DNA of 20,141 nt, taken from positions 1-20,141 of IMG/VR virus record IMGVR_UViG_3300044713_000048, one strand, 5' to 3'. This DNA is from a virus. Made by a program: the position numbers and the translations under genes. Of the stretch, positions 1 through 6,258 are shown one piece after another (position 1 is the stretch's first letter; each line of letters begins with the position of its first letter). The notes beneath the pieces were generated by a model, which had not been told where the DNA came from, searched no databases, and saw nothing but the letters and a program-made list of their open reading frames with translations.

Positions 1-1
1 C

Positions 2-679
2 GTCAACCAGCCGATCGCCACCGGCCGCAACATCCAGGAGGCGAGCCAAGCCCTGAAGGACATCAACACCCCGGTCGCCCATCAGTTCGCCACCGCGCTC
101 GACAGCACGCTGGCCAACGCCCAGCCGGTGGCGGGCAGCATGACCAAGCCGGGCGTCGCGGCTCAGGCCGGCGACGCGGCGACGGCTCAGCAGGCCGGCA
201 ATCTTTGGCATGGCCGGATCAAGGATCTCGAGGCGCTCGACAATCCGACGCCGGGGGCGATCAAGCAGGTGCAGAGCTGGCCCAGAAATGCGCCCGGGAC
301 GCCGGTCGGCGACGCCCTGGCGACTTTGACCCAGTCGCAGAAGCCCAGCTTCAGCCCGTACGCCATGCGGCACATGATCGCGCCCGCGGCTGGCGCGGTG
401 ACCGGCGGAGTCGAGGGCTACATCAACGCTGCCGAGGGCCAGGATCCATGGACCAACGCTGGCATCCATAGTCTCGAAGAGGCGATGTTGTTCAGCGGCC
501 TGCATGCTGCTGCGGCGCCGCGCCCGGCCGGCCCGCTCAACGCGGCGCGCTATGCGATCGGCACCGGCAATCGGATCACCTCGCCCAGAGGCGACATCGG
601 CAATTATCTGATGAACCTATATGCCGGCAATGCCGGCAACGTCGCCAACGCCGTGAGCGGCAACAAGCCGCCTCAGTAG
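2..679 (+). CDS. 3' end of a long Ala/Gly-rich protein, probably virion-associated (partial)
   Basis: The reading frame is open from the first in-frame base of the window to a TAG at 677-679, so the start lies upstream; the internal GTG and ATG near 128-142 are not needed as starts. The visible 225 residues are rich in Ala, Gly, Asn and Pro and contain small-residue helical stretches (for example APAAGAVTGG, NAGNVANAV), as is common at the C-terminal ends of large phage internal virion or tail-associated proteins. I recognise no enzymatic motif. It is one of only two plus-strand genes here and meets the leftward genes tail to tail, overlapping the end of the small membrane ORF by 7 nt, so it probably marks the border of the structural module. 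The structural role is inference. Confidence 0.75.
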   Translation, partial: VNQPIATGRNIQEASQALKDINTPVAHQFATALDSTLANAQPVAGSMTKPGVAAQAGDAATAQQAGNLWHGRIKDLEALDNPTPGAIKQVQSWPRNAPGTPVGDALATLTQSQKPSFSPYAMRHMIAPAAGAVTGGVEGYINAAEGQDPWTNAGIHSLEEAMLFSGLHAAAAPRPAGPLNAARYAIGTGNRITSPRGDIGNYLMNLYAGNAGNVANAVSGNKPPQ

Positions 680-843
680 TGAGCGGCGCAGTAGGCGACG
701 ATCAGGATGATCGCAACCCAGACCACCAATGCGGCGACGCCTTCACTCCGTTCGCGCTCATCGCGCTCCGAGAGCGGTTGCGCGATAGCGCCGCGGATCT
801 GGCTCAATCGGTAGAAAATGGCGGCTGATATGAGATTGTTCAT
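673..843 (-). CDS. small single-pass membrane protein (hypothetical)
   Basis: An ATG at 843 opens a 56-residue frame ending in TGA at 673-675. The N-terminal half is polar and charged, with the run SERDERERSE. The C-terminal third (about residues 36-53, VAALVVWVAILIVAYC) is a clear hydrophobic segment long enough to span a membrane. This is the only frame that fills the gap between the plus-strand gene and the HNH gene. The Shine-Dalgarno sequence is poor, so the start and even its reality are uncertain. Small one-span proteins are common in phages (lysis accessory, superinfection exclusion), but nothing in the sequence selects a function. Confidence 0.45.
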   Translation of the reverse strand: MNNLISAAIFYRLSQIRGAIAQPLSERDERERSEGVAALVVWVAIILIVAYCAAHY

Positions 844-863
844 GTCAGGAACATAGTCCCTGA

Positions 864-1178
864 TTATGGATAGTGCAAGGCCAGATGGTGTTTACGGCAG
901 AGCCATCTAACGTCGAGGGGCTTGGCGTAGTCGGGGTGATGCATCTCACTCTCACCCTCATCGCAGATTTCGCAAGGGTAGCGTTCGATGAGGCCGTATC
1001 TGAGATATTGGCCAGCGTAGCTGCGACAATTATCCTTGTGCCGCGCCTCGGCGCTTAATGGATGAGTCTTGCGCCACGCGCGCTGGTAGGCGTTATGACA
1101 CTCGCGACAATATTGCTGCCCAAGCGCGCGCCGTTCGTTCAGCCCACACTTAATACAGAGTTTCATTGGTAGCCACAT
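864..1178 (-). CDS. HNH-type zinc-finger protein, possible nuclease
   Basis: A 104-residue protein with two metal-binding units. The N-terminal unit is a Cys4 knuckle, C8-x2-C11 and C24-x2-C27. The C-terminal unit has C69-x2-C72, the pair H80-H81 and C94-x2-H97-H98, in the order CEIC / MHHPDY / LCRKHH. This is the usual layout of small phage HNH-like proteins, where the HH plus the final His carry catalysis and the Cys residues hold structural zinc. Whether it cuts DNA or only binds it cannot be read from the sequence. The Met at residue 5 (1166) is an equally possible start; neither has a good Shine-Dalgarno sequence. It lies between the membrane ORF and the PEP-CTERM gene, downstream of a hairpin, and may be expressed separately. 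Such genes are often mobile in phages. Confidence 0.8.
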   Translation of the reverse strand: MWLPMKLCIKCGLNERRALGQQYCRECHNAYQRAWRKTHPLSAEARHKDNCRSYAGQYLRYGLIERYPCEICDEGESEMHHPDYAKPLDVRWLCRKHHLALHYP

Positions 1179-1184
1179 GAAACA

Positions 1185-1213
1185 GGGAGGACGGGTGCGG
1201 CTCCCGTCCTCCC
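1185..1213 (-). terminator. hairpin downstream of the PEP-CTERM gene
   Basis: A perfect 11-bp inverted repeat (GGGAGGACGGG at 1185-1195, CCCGTCCTCCC at 1203-1213) with a 7-nt loop lies 41 nt after the stop codon of the PEP-CTERM gene. On the minus strand it is followed by TGTTTC, a weak T tract. The position and the strong GC stem suggest a leftward transcription terminator, though an imperfect one. Confidence 0.6.
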
Positions 1214-1254
1214 CTCAAACCGTCGCCGCAATCAGCCACGGGGGGTCTAGGCTT

Positions 1255-1905
1255 TCAAACGACAGCGATCCGGCCGGTCCGCGAACGGGAGCCCGCGAAC
1301 GCGAGCAGGCCGAAGCCTAGTCCGATCATCACCCAGGTGGAAGTTTCGGGAACCCCGGTAACCAGCTGCGCCGAGCCGCCGAACGACTGTCGCGCCGCGG
1401 TGAAGTCGACGGCGAACTGGATCTCGTCAGAACTGAACGGGCTCGCTCCTGCCGAGACGGGCCCGAAGGCGCCGTCGAGCAGGCCGACCGGGAAGGTGTG
1501 CGTGGCAAGCAAGCCGCCGTCCGCGAAGGTCGACTCGGTGGTCGGGCCAGGATCGTTGGTCAGCCCATTGACTGTGAAGGTCGAGAGCGTGTTGCCGGTC
1601 CCGGTGATGGCGCTTTGCAGGACATCGACAGTCAAGGTGTGCGCGCCCGTAAAGCCAGCCGAGGCGGTAGCGTCGAGCGTGACGCTCGAGAGATCAGCCT
1701 TCGGCAGGATCGGCGAGCCTTGCGCGGCGACCGTGATATTGGCGAAATTGGCGTCGTTGGCGGTGAGTGAGGCTGCGCCGGTGGTGACCCCGCTAATGTC
1801 GTCGATCAATGTGCCGTTGTCGAAGATCTCGATTTGCAGCGTCGCGCGCGCGGGCGTGACGCCGATCGCCGCAAGCAACGCGGCCGACAGGATAAGCTTG
1901 TTCAT
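1255..1905 (-). CDS. secreted PEP-CTERM domain protein
   Basis: A 216-residue exported protein. Residues 1-21 form a signal peptide: MNK, then a hydrophobic core ILSAALLAAIGV, ending in A-R-A. The middle is a Thr/Ser/Ala-rich region with few charges and beta-strand character. The C-terminus (185-216) has the full PEP-CTERM order: V-P-E-T-S-T-W, a hydrophobic helix (VMIGLGFGLLAFAG), then Arg-rich SRSRTGR. In bacteria this signal is recognised by exosortase (EpsH/XrtA family), which cleaves near the PEP motif and releases the protein to the outer surface. No exosortase is visible here, so a host enzyme would be needed. The start is fixed by an AGGAGGG ribosome-binding site at 1912-1918. Hairpins lie on both sides. 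The second P of the motif is Thr here, a tolerated variation. The role in the phage is unknown. Confidence 0.88.
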   Translation of the reverse strand: MNKLILSAALLAAIGVTPARATLQIEIFDNGTLIDDISGVTTGAASLTANDANFANITVAAQGSPILPKADLSSVTLDATASAGFTGAHTLTVDVLQSAITGTGNTLSTFTVNGLTNDPGPTTESTFADGGLLATHTFPVGLLDGAFGPVSAGASPFSSDEIQFAVDFTAARQSFGGSAQLVTGVPETSTWVMIGLGFGLLAFAGSRSRTGRIAVV

Positions 1906-1918
1906 GTGTCACCCTCCT

Positions 1919-1947
1919 AAAAACGAGCGCCGGCATTATGCCGGCGC
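1919..1947 (-). terminator. hairpin plus T-tract in the leader of the PEP-CTERM gene
   Basis: GCGCCGGCA (1927-1935) and TGCCGGCGC (1939-1947) make a perfect 9-bp stem with a 3-nt loop. On the minus strand it is followed by TCGTTTTT and then directly by the AGGAGGG ribosome-binding site of the PEP-CTERM gene. This is a good intrinsic terminator for the long leftward operon. Only 21 nt separate the stem from the ATG, so no promoter fits between them: the PEP-CTERM gene must be reached by read-through or from a promoter upstream of the stem. Confidence 0.65.
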
Positions 1948-1985
1948 CCTCTGCTCGCTGTCTACAGCCCCAGCGCGGGTTTAGC

Positions 1986-2657
1986 TCACTTCGGCTGCGG
2001 GCGCGCCGGGGGCGTGCGGCCCGGCAGCTGACCGGCAGTCGGCGGACGTCCGCCGCCGGGCAAGCCCTGATCGGGTCGAGCGGGAGGCCGCTGTCCAGGC
2101 AAGCCCTGTCCCGGCCGCGGCGGAACGCCAGGGCGCGGGGGTTGCGGGCTCGGCAAGCCTTGGTCCGGATGCTCTTCGCCAACGCCGTAATCCGGATCGA
2201 CCGGATGTTCCGGTACGTCGACCACGAAGTAGTGCATCTTCTTGTGGCCAGTGCTGCTGACCACTGCGGCCAGAACCAGCGCCTTGCCTTCAGGAACGCC
2301 AGGGAGATCCAACGGCGGCCACACTGTGCCCGGGGGCGGATCGACCGGCGGCAGCGGCTGACCGGCGACCGGCGGCAACCCGACGTCGGGGTGCTCGGGA
2401 TCGAGCGGCCAGACCGGCAGCTGGCCCGCATCCTCGCCGCCGCCTTCTTCGATCCCATAACCAGGATCAGTCGGGCGGCCGGGCCGAGCCGGAAGATGCC
2501 CGGGATGCCCGGGCGCGCCGGGGAAGCCGGGAAGGCCATGCGAGGGGTGTTCGCCGCCGCCCCAGCCGGGACGCCCTGAGCCAGGGAGTCCTTGGTCAGG
2601 ATGCCCGCCGCTCGGTTGATCGAAAAATTGGATGTACGCCCATGAACCCTGTGCCAT
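1986..2657 (-). CDS. Pro/Gly-rich repeat protein
   Basis: A 223-residue low-complexity protein, very rich in Pro and Gly. Imperfect repeats of the type HPDQGLPG-x-GRP, RPGQGLPGQRPP and RPDQGLPGGGRP occur at both ends (about 18-60 and 155-220). A short ordinary segment sits in the middle (about 112-150: GTVWPPLDLPGVPEGK, then VLAAVVSS and MHYFVVDV), which looks like a small beta structure. AGGAGA lies 5 nt before the ATG. It is the last gene of the leftward operon, just before a terminator-like hairpin and 9 nt after the SNF2 helicase gene. Similar Pro-rich proteins with a central VWPPL...GK segment occur in phages of alphaproteobacteria, as far as I recall, without known function. Collagen-like or linker-like behaviour is possible. 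Confidence 0.8.
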   Translation of the reverse strand: MAQGSWAYIQFFDQPSGGHPDQGLPGSGRPGWGGGEHPSHGLPGFPGAPGHPGHLPARPGRPTDPGYGIEEGGGEDAGQLPVWPLDPEHPDVGLPPVAGQPLPPVDPPPGTVWPPLDLPGVPEGKALVLAAVVSSTGHKKMHYFVVDVPEHPVDPDYGVGEEHPDQGLPSPQPPRPGVPPRPGQGLPGQRPPARPDQGLPGGGRPPTAGQLPGRTPPARPQPK

Positions 2658-2666
2658 GCGTTTCTC

Positions 2667-4073
2667 CTATACTGGTTCGGCAACCTTGAGGTTTTTGAAT
2701 ACGGATCTGTAAAGAGCATCCTTGCGTTGCAGGGCTTTGACAATCCGCCGATCCAGAGGCGAGCCAGAGAGGTCGATGTACAGCACCCGTTCGCCGGTCT
2801 GGCCGCGCCGGTGGATGCGGTCTTCTATCTGGTCCCTGGTGTCGGCGCTGTAGCTATTTTCAAAAAAGATCATCGTTCGGCACAGATCATCCGGTCCCGG
2901 GCCGCCGAGCAGGGTATGGCCGTACTTGCTGGCCTCAGCCTGGAGGAGGATGATCCGGCAATGGGGATCGGTGTTGAAGCGCCGCTTCTGGTCCTCGACG
3001 TCGGCGGGCTTCATCCCCCCTTTGATCCAGGCGCAGTCGTGGGACACCAGCGCCCTGATCAAGAGGTCGAGGACCGGCCGATGACGGTAGACGATGCAGA
3101 CCTTGCCCTCGACCTCCTCGTCGAGCAGCTGCTGCAGAAGCTTGAGCCGGGGGTTCTCAGCCGGGCGCACCAGCTCATGAACGTCACCGGACTGGTCGTA
3201 TATGAAGCCAGTCTGGATTTGGGCGAGCTTCTCGTACTTAGCGATCGCCACATCGACCGTGACGTAGCCCTGTTCGATGGCGAGCAGGAAGTCATGCTCC
3301 ATCGAGGCATACTGGCGCAGCTGCTCGGTCGACATCTGATAGTCGCGGATAGTGAAATCCTTGCGTGGCAATGAGGGAAGCCAGTCCTTCTTCTTCGCCT
3401 GGAACACCACAGGCTTCATGATCAAGGCCAATTGCTCGGTGTTCTTGGCGTCGACCACCGCCTTCATCTGCCAGCCGCCCATCACGCAAAACGCGCCGCG
3501 GAAGGCATAGAAGTTCCGGCCCTCAAACAGGCCGATCGCCCTCAGCTGCCCCCATAGATCCTGCGGTCCTTGGGTCTGCGGCCGGCCGGTCAGGCAGCGC
3601 ACCCAGGTGCAGACCGGCGTCAGCCGATGGACCGCCTTGGTTTGCTCGCTTCTGTTGCCTTTGATCTGGATGCTTTCGTCGATCACCAGATAGGTTCGGC
3701 CGCGCTCGGCCCACATGGTCATCGCCTTGAGGACGTTGGGCATGCGCAGGGCTTCGTAGTTCAGGATGAACACCGGCGCCCGGTTGCGGCCCTTGAGATT
3801 GATGAACTCGGCGGCCTTCTTCTTTTTCGACGATTGGAACACATGGGCGTCGAATTGAAACCCGTGCTTTTCGATCTCGTCGATCCAGCCTTCCTTGAAG
3901 GTATTGGGACAGATCACGATCATCCGGTCGGCCTCGCCGGTCAGCGTGTAGCCTTCGAACTCAGCGAGCGCGCACAGGGTCTTGCCCAGCCCCTGTTCAA
4001 GGAACCACCCGACGCCCGGCTTGTTGCGAGCGAAGTCGAGGGCGGCGATCTGGACCGGGTCGAGCTGGCTCAT
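2667..4073 (-). CDS. SNF2-family (superfamily 2) DNA helicase/translocase
   Basis: A 468-residue ATP-driven DNA translocase. Motif I (Walker A) is EQGLGKT at about 26-32. Motif Ia lies near VICPNTFKEGW (53-63). Motif II is VIDES at 130-134, a DESI variant of the usual DEAH/DESH. Motif III is LTGRPQTQGPQDLW, close to the SNF2 LTGTP-x-N pattern. The C-terminal RecA domain holds VCIVYRHRPVLDLL, the strand IILLQAEA, and motif VI near residue 420, QIEDRIHRRGQT, with the arginine finger. The length fits compact phage SNF2 proteins, which lack the accessory domains of chromatin remodellers. Phage members are thought to act in replication, recombination or displacement of bound proteins. The ATG overlaps the preceding stop as ATGA. 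It probably works with the VRR-NUC-like nuclease encoded in the same operon. Confidence 0.92.
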   Translation of the reverse strand: MSQLDPVQIAALDFARNKPGVGWFLEQGLGKTLCALAEFEGYTLTGEADRMIVICPNTFKEGWIDEIEKHGFQFDAHVFQSSKKKKAAEFINLKGRNRAPVFILNYEALRMPNVLKAMTMWAERGRTYLVIDESIQIKGNRSEQTKAVHRLTPVCTWVRCLTGRPQTQGPQDLWGQLRAIGLFEGRNFYAFRGAFCVMGGWQMKAVVDAKNTEQLALIMKPVVFQAKKKDWLPSLPRKDFTIRDYQMSTEQLRQYASMEHDFLLAIEQGYVTVDVAIAKYEKLAQIQTGFIYDQSGDVHELVRPAENPRLKLLQQLLDEEVEGKVCIVYRHRPVLDLLIRALVSHDCAWIKGGMKPADVEDQKRRFNTDPHCRIILLQAEASKYGHTLLGGPGPDDLCRTMIFFENSYSADTRDQIEDRIHRRGQTGERVLYIDLSGSPLDRRIVKALQRKDALYRSVFKNLKVAEPV

Positions 4074-4249
4074 GATCGTTCTTTAATTGCTTTAACGATG
4101 TTTGGTAGCTCAGCAAGATCGCTAAAATCTGAACTGTTATTATCAATCGCGTCAGCAACCTCCAATATGGCCATGGCGATCGCGTAGAGAGGATCGTCGC
4201 TTCTGCTATAGCGAGCTGTAAACTCTTCACACATTTCAATGCGGGTCAT
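4070..4249 (-). CDS. small acidic hypothetical protein
   Basis: A 59-residue, mostly helical and acidic protein (for example AMAILEVADAID, then SSDFSDLAELP). I recognise no family. I chose the ATG at 4249, not the in-frame GTG at 4264, because GGAGGAAG lies 6 nt before it and because it shares one base with the upstream stop (TGATG). Its own stop overlaps the helicase start by 4 nt, so it is translationally coupled on both sides. It could be a small partner of the helicase, but only position suggests this. Confidence 0.75.
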   Translation of the reverse strand: MTRIEMCEEFTARYSRSDDPLYAIAMAILEVADAIDNNSSDFSDLAELPNIVKAIKERS

Positions 4250-4629
4250 CACTTCTTCCTCCACGTCCCGTCGCCGACCGGCTCGATTATGCCGCGCTCC
4301 CGCAGGAACATCATTCGCGAGGTGAGCGAGTTGGCGGAAAAACCGGCAGCGATGACCTTGGGTCGGATATCGATCGGGCGCGCTGGCTTGTCCGATATCG
4401 CAGTCATGATGATGCCGTTGATACCGCTGTCGAGTTGGACCGGGCGTTTTTTGTGCTTGGTGGTGATGCGCTTGGCGGTGATGCGCTTGACGGCGTGGGC
4501 GATCGCCTCGACCGGGCGCCGCTCGATCAGCTCCTCGACCGAGAGGTTCTCGACCGGCAGGAATTTCGACATCAGGCCGAACAGCGTCTCGGCGTCCATG
4601 GTGAAACCGATTTTGAATTTGATGCTCAT
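4249..4629 (-). CDS. winged-helix DNA-binding protein, paralogue of 6627-7013
   Basis: A 126-residue protein in two parts. The N-terminal 38 residues look like a strand followed by a helix (KFKIGFTMDAETLFGLMSKF), perhaps a dimerisation unit. A basic linker follows (RITAKRITTKHKKR). The C-terminal 60 residues read as a winged helix: a first helix GIIMTAISD, a turn KPARPIDI, a recognition helix near SANSLTSRMMFL, and the wing RGIIEPVGDGTW. The same order and several matching positions occur in the protein at 6627-7013, so the two are probably diverged duplicates. A nucleoid-associated or transcription-control role is likely. Both ends overlap neighbours (ATGA at the start, TGATG at the end). 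Confidence 0.8.
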   Translation of the reverse strand: MSIKFKIGFTMDAETLFGLMSKFLPVENLSVEELIERRPVEAIAHAVKRITAKRITTKHKKRPVQLDSGINGIIMTAISDKPARPIDIRPKVIAAGFSANSLTSRMMFLRERGIIEPVGDGTWRKK

Positions 4630-4838
4630 AAGTATCTCACAAATACAGCTACAACCTTGCGCATGTTTTCCTCCGATGGCTGGCTGATCCCCCGAACCCA
4701 GACTGAAATCCGATCGCGGCCGCGCGCCACATGCTTGCCTTCGGTGTTGAGGTAGCGGCCCCAGATCTCCTCGGCGAAATCGGATTGGCTCATCCGATGG
4801 CGTTTCAAGAAGGTCTGAAGTTCTTTAGCGAAGGTCAT
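4626..4838 (-). CDS. XRE/Cro-type helix-turn-helix protein
   Basis: A 70-residue single-domain protein with a Cro/CI fold: helix 1 FAKELQTFLKRH, helix 2 MSQSDFAEEIWG, a longer than usual loop with basic residues (KHVARGRDR), recognition helix RISVWVRGISQPS, and a final helix ENMRKVVAVFVRYL. The loop between helices 2 and 3 is extended by about 10 residues relative to a standard XRE domain. It is coupled by ATGA overlaps to another XRE protein upstream and to the winged-helix gene downstream, so three DNA-binding proteins are made in a row. It is probably a phage repressor or antirepressor; its target is unknown. Confidence 0.8.
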   Translation of the reverse strand: MTFAKELQTFLKRHRMSQSDFAEEIWGRYLNTEGKHVARGRDRISVWVRGISQPSEENMRKVVAVFVRYL

Positions 4839-5155
4839 TTCACCCGCCTGATCTTGGCCATGCGCACAGCGTGGCCTACGGAGGCCGCTGGCATGGGTTG
4901 AACGGCGGAGGCCGCCTCATAAGGGACGAAGCTCAATTTGTAGCCCAGCGCCCGCGCTACCGCGTTGAGCGTGGCGGCCTGGGGCTTGCGCGTCGAACCA
5001 GCGAACCAGTTGCGCAGGGTCACCGTGGTGACGCCCGACTCCTCTTGAATGCGCTTGTGGGTCCAGCCGCTCCCCTGAACGACGGTCCTGATCTCGTCGA
5101 TGATCGGATCCTTGTCGGTGAAATTGTAGGATTTGTAGGTGAAACCCTTAGACAC
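4835..5155 (-). CDS. XRE-family helix-turn-helix regulator
   Basis: A 106-residue protein with one HTH domain at about residues 15-75: helix IIDEIRTVVQGSG, W-T-H-K-R-I-Q-E-E-S-G-V (helix 2), TVTLRNWFAGSTRKP (recognition helix) and TLNAVARALGYKLSFVP. This is a standard phage repressor-like layout with the closing ALGY-x-L signature. The tail of about 30 residues is Ala/Pro-rich and basic. The start is a GTG with GGAG at a good distance (TGGAGATCGCCG before it). It overlaps the preceding gene by 8 nt and the next XRE gene by 4 nt. Confidence 0.85.
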   Translation of the reverse strand: MSKGFTYKSYNFTDKDPIIDEIRTVVQGSGWTHKRIQEESGVTTVTLRNWFAGSTRKPQAATLNAVARALGYKLSFVPYEAASAVQPMPAASVGHAVRMAKIRRVK

Positions 5156-5372
5156 CGGCGATCTCCATCAGCTTGGCGACGAAGGCGTTGGTCGCTTCGC
5201 GTGCAATTTGGTGCAATTCCTGAAGGCGCTTGATCGGGAAATTTTCGACTCCGTCTTTTTGCCAATAGTCGATCGTCGCCTTGTCGTAGGCGCGATAGAG
5301 CTTGCCTAATTCAGTGGCGCTGAACGCCTCGTAGCGTTGGCGTTGGGCGCGCCATTCTTCAGCCTCGGTCAT
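5148..5372 (-). CDS. small helical hypothetical protein
   Basis: A 74-residue protein, largely helical and charged, with aromatic-rich segments (RQRYEAF, KLYRAYDKATIDYW) and a final helix of the type ATNAFVAKLMEIAGV. No family is recognised. I place the start at the ATG at 5372, which shares a base with the upstream stop (TGATG); the longer frame to 5435 is a shadow inside the DUF7694-like gene. Its stop overlaps the XRE start by 8 nt. Confidence 0.72.
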   Translation of the reverse strand: MTEAEEWRAQRQRYEAFSATELGKLYRAYDKATIDYWQKDGVENFPIKRLQELHQIAREATNAFVAKLMEIAGV

Positions 5373-5722
5373 CAGACCATCACCTTCGGTGGAAGGGGGA
5401 TCTTGGCGTTGTGCGGGCGCCAGAGATGCAAGCAATAGGGATGAACGTTGATGTGATCCTCCTCGGGAACGTGCAGCTGCATCACCACCTCTTTTTCATG
5501 GAAGAAAGTCGCCTTGGCGTAGCTCATCTCGGCCCAGCTTGGGGTGCGCTTGGAAACGTGCGGGCTGACCGAGACGTGATCCCAGCCTTCACCCGCGGTC
5601 GCAATGCAGCGAAGCTTTTCGCCAGCGAGCGGATAGGGGATCAGGAATGCCCCGCCGATCGCGCCAGCCTCGTAGGGCGTGTCGGGGATCCGAAAGGCGT
5701 TAAGCTCGAAAAGGTTACGCAT
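5372..5722 (-). CDS. DUF7694-like phage protein
   Basis: A 116-residue protein resembling the phage family annotated as DUF7694. The family pattern is visible in order: G-x-F-L-I-P near residue 25, the core GEGWDHVSVS at about 44-53, a P-S-W-x-E-M segment with A-x-x-x-F after it, then VMQLHVPEEDHIN and the very conserved HPYCLHLWRPH (about 93-103). The biochemical role of the family is unknown; it is common among early genes of tailed phages. Assignment is from memory of the family pattern. GAGGAAG lies 4 nt before the ATG. The gene overlaps its upstream neighbour by 8 nt and shares TGATG with the downstream one. Confidence 0.8.
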   Translation of the reverse strand: MRNLFELNAFRIPDTPYEAGAIGGAFLIPYPLAGEKLRCIATAGEGWDHVSVSPHVSKRTPSWAEMSYAKATFFHEKEVVMQLHVPEEDHINVHPYCLHLWRPHNAKIPLPPKVMV

Positions 5723-5912
5723 CGGCTTCCTCGCGCTCTTTTCGCAGTCTGAGATCGCGCTCGACCAGCGCCTTGGCTTGGAATACCGTTCCGATCGCCT
5801 GACCGAGCACCAATGCGGTTTCGTCTGGGCAATCCCCTTCGAGCTGACCGCGTATCGGCAGTAATTCTTGGAGGGCGGTTTCGAGCCGCGTCAGGATCTC
5901 AGGGAGCCGCAT
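5715..5912 (-). CDS. small helical hypothetical protein
   Basis: A 65-residue protein that is almost entirely alpha-helical: an amphipathic helix ILTRLETALQELLPI, a short acidic turn GDCPDET, and a second helix ending in the charged run VERDLRLRKEREEA. It probably forms a helical hairpin or coiled coil. The start is the ATG at 5912, preceded by GGGAG; the longer frame to 5948 begins inside the next gene. It overlaps the upstream gene by 14 nt and the downstream one by 8 nt. I recognise no family. Confidence 0.68.
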   Translation of the reverse strand: MRLPEILTRLETALQELLPIRGQLEGDCPDETALVLGQAIGTVFQAKALVERDLRLRKEREEADA

Positions 5913-6258
5913 CGCCGGGCTCCCGTATCCGCGGCGTCGCCGGTTCAAACAGGTTGACGCGCGTGCGAACCGCCTGGGCGACGCTGCTTTCGAGCGTCGG
6001 CGTTGGGGTCAGCGCCTTGTCGCGCACCCGCGCATACATCGCGATCCGGTTCCAGTGCTTGGCATCGTTAGCGTCGCCGCTGAGGATCATCGCGATGCGT
6101 GAAGCGATCTGCTCCAAAGCCTCCTTCGACTCAGGTGGGAGGAGCTCCCAGTTCTTCCCACGCCTGAGCGCGAATTTGAGCCCTTGAGCGAGTTGCGCGG
6201 TGTCTTCGAAAGCGCCGTTGGTCATCACCTTGTCGCGTAAGCTATCGTCGAGGTTCAT
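5899..6258 (-). CDS. DUF6378-like phage protein
   Basis: A 119-residue protein. The core, about residues 14-85, matches the pattern of a small phage family annotated, as far as I recall, as DUF6378: GAFEDTAQLAQGLKFAL near the N-terminus, then SKEALEQIASRIAMILSGD, then N-D-A-K-H-W-N-R-I-A-M-Y-A. The repeated small helices with a conserved GD-x-N-x-x-x-H-W-x-x-I-A segment are typical. The family has no proven role; it often sits beside nucleotide-metabolism or host-takeover genes. The start at 6258 is set by an ATGA overlap; the track frame reaching 6435 is antisense-like noise inside the nuclease gene. The C-terminal 30 residues are Pro/Arg-rich and look disordered. Confidence 0.75.
   Translation of the reverse strand: MNLDDSLRDKVMTNGAFEDTAQLAQGLKFALRRGKNWELLPPESKEALEQIASRIAMILSGDANDAKHWNRIAMYARVRDKALTPTPTLESSVAQAVRTRVNLFEPATPRIREPGDAAP

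Noticed and set aside
1337-1984. A 215-codon plus-strand frame antisense to the PEP-CTERM gene
   Set aside because: It mirrors the real gene, lacks a good ribosome-binding site, and shows Pro/Ser/Val-rich shadow composition; the opposite strand has a signal peptide and sorting tail.
1793-2743. A 316-codon minus-strand frame across the Pro-rich gene
   Set aside because: Its composition is Arg/Ser/Ala-rich with no domain, it overlaps the PEP-CTERM and Pro-rich genes that both have strong ribosome-binding sites, and it is the usual shadow of GC-rich third positions.
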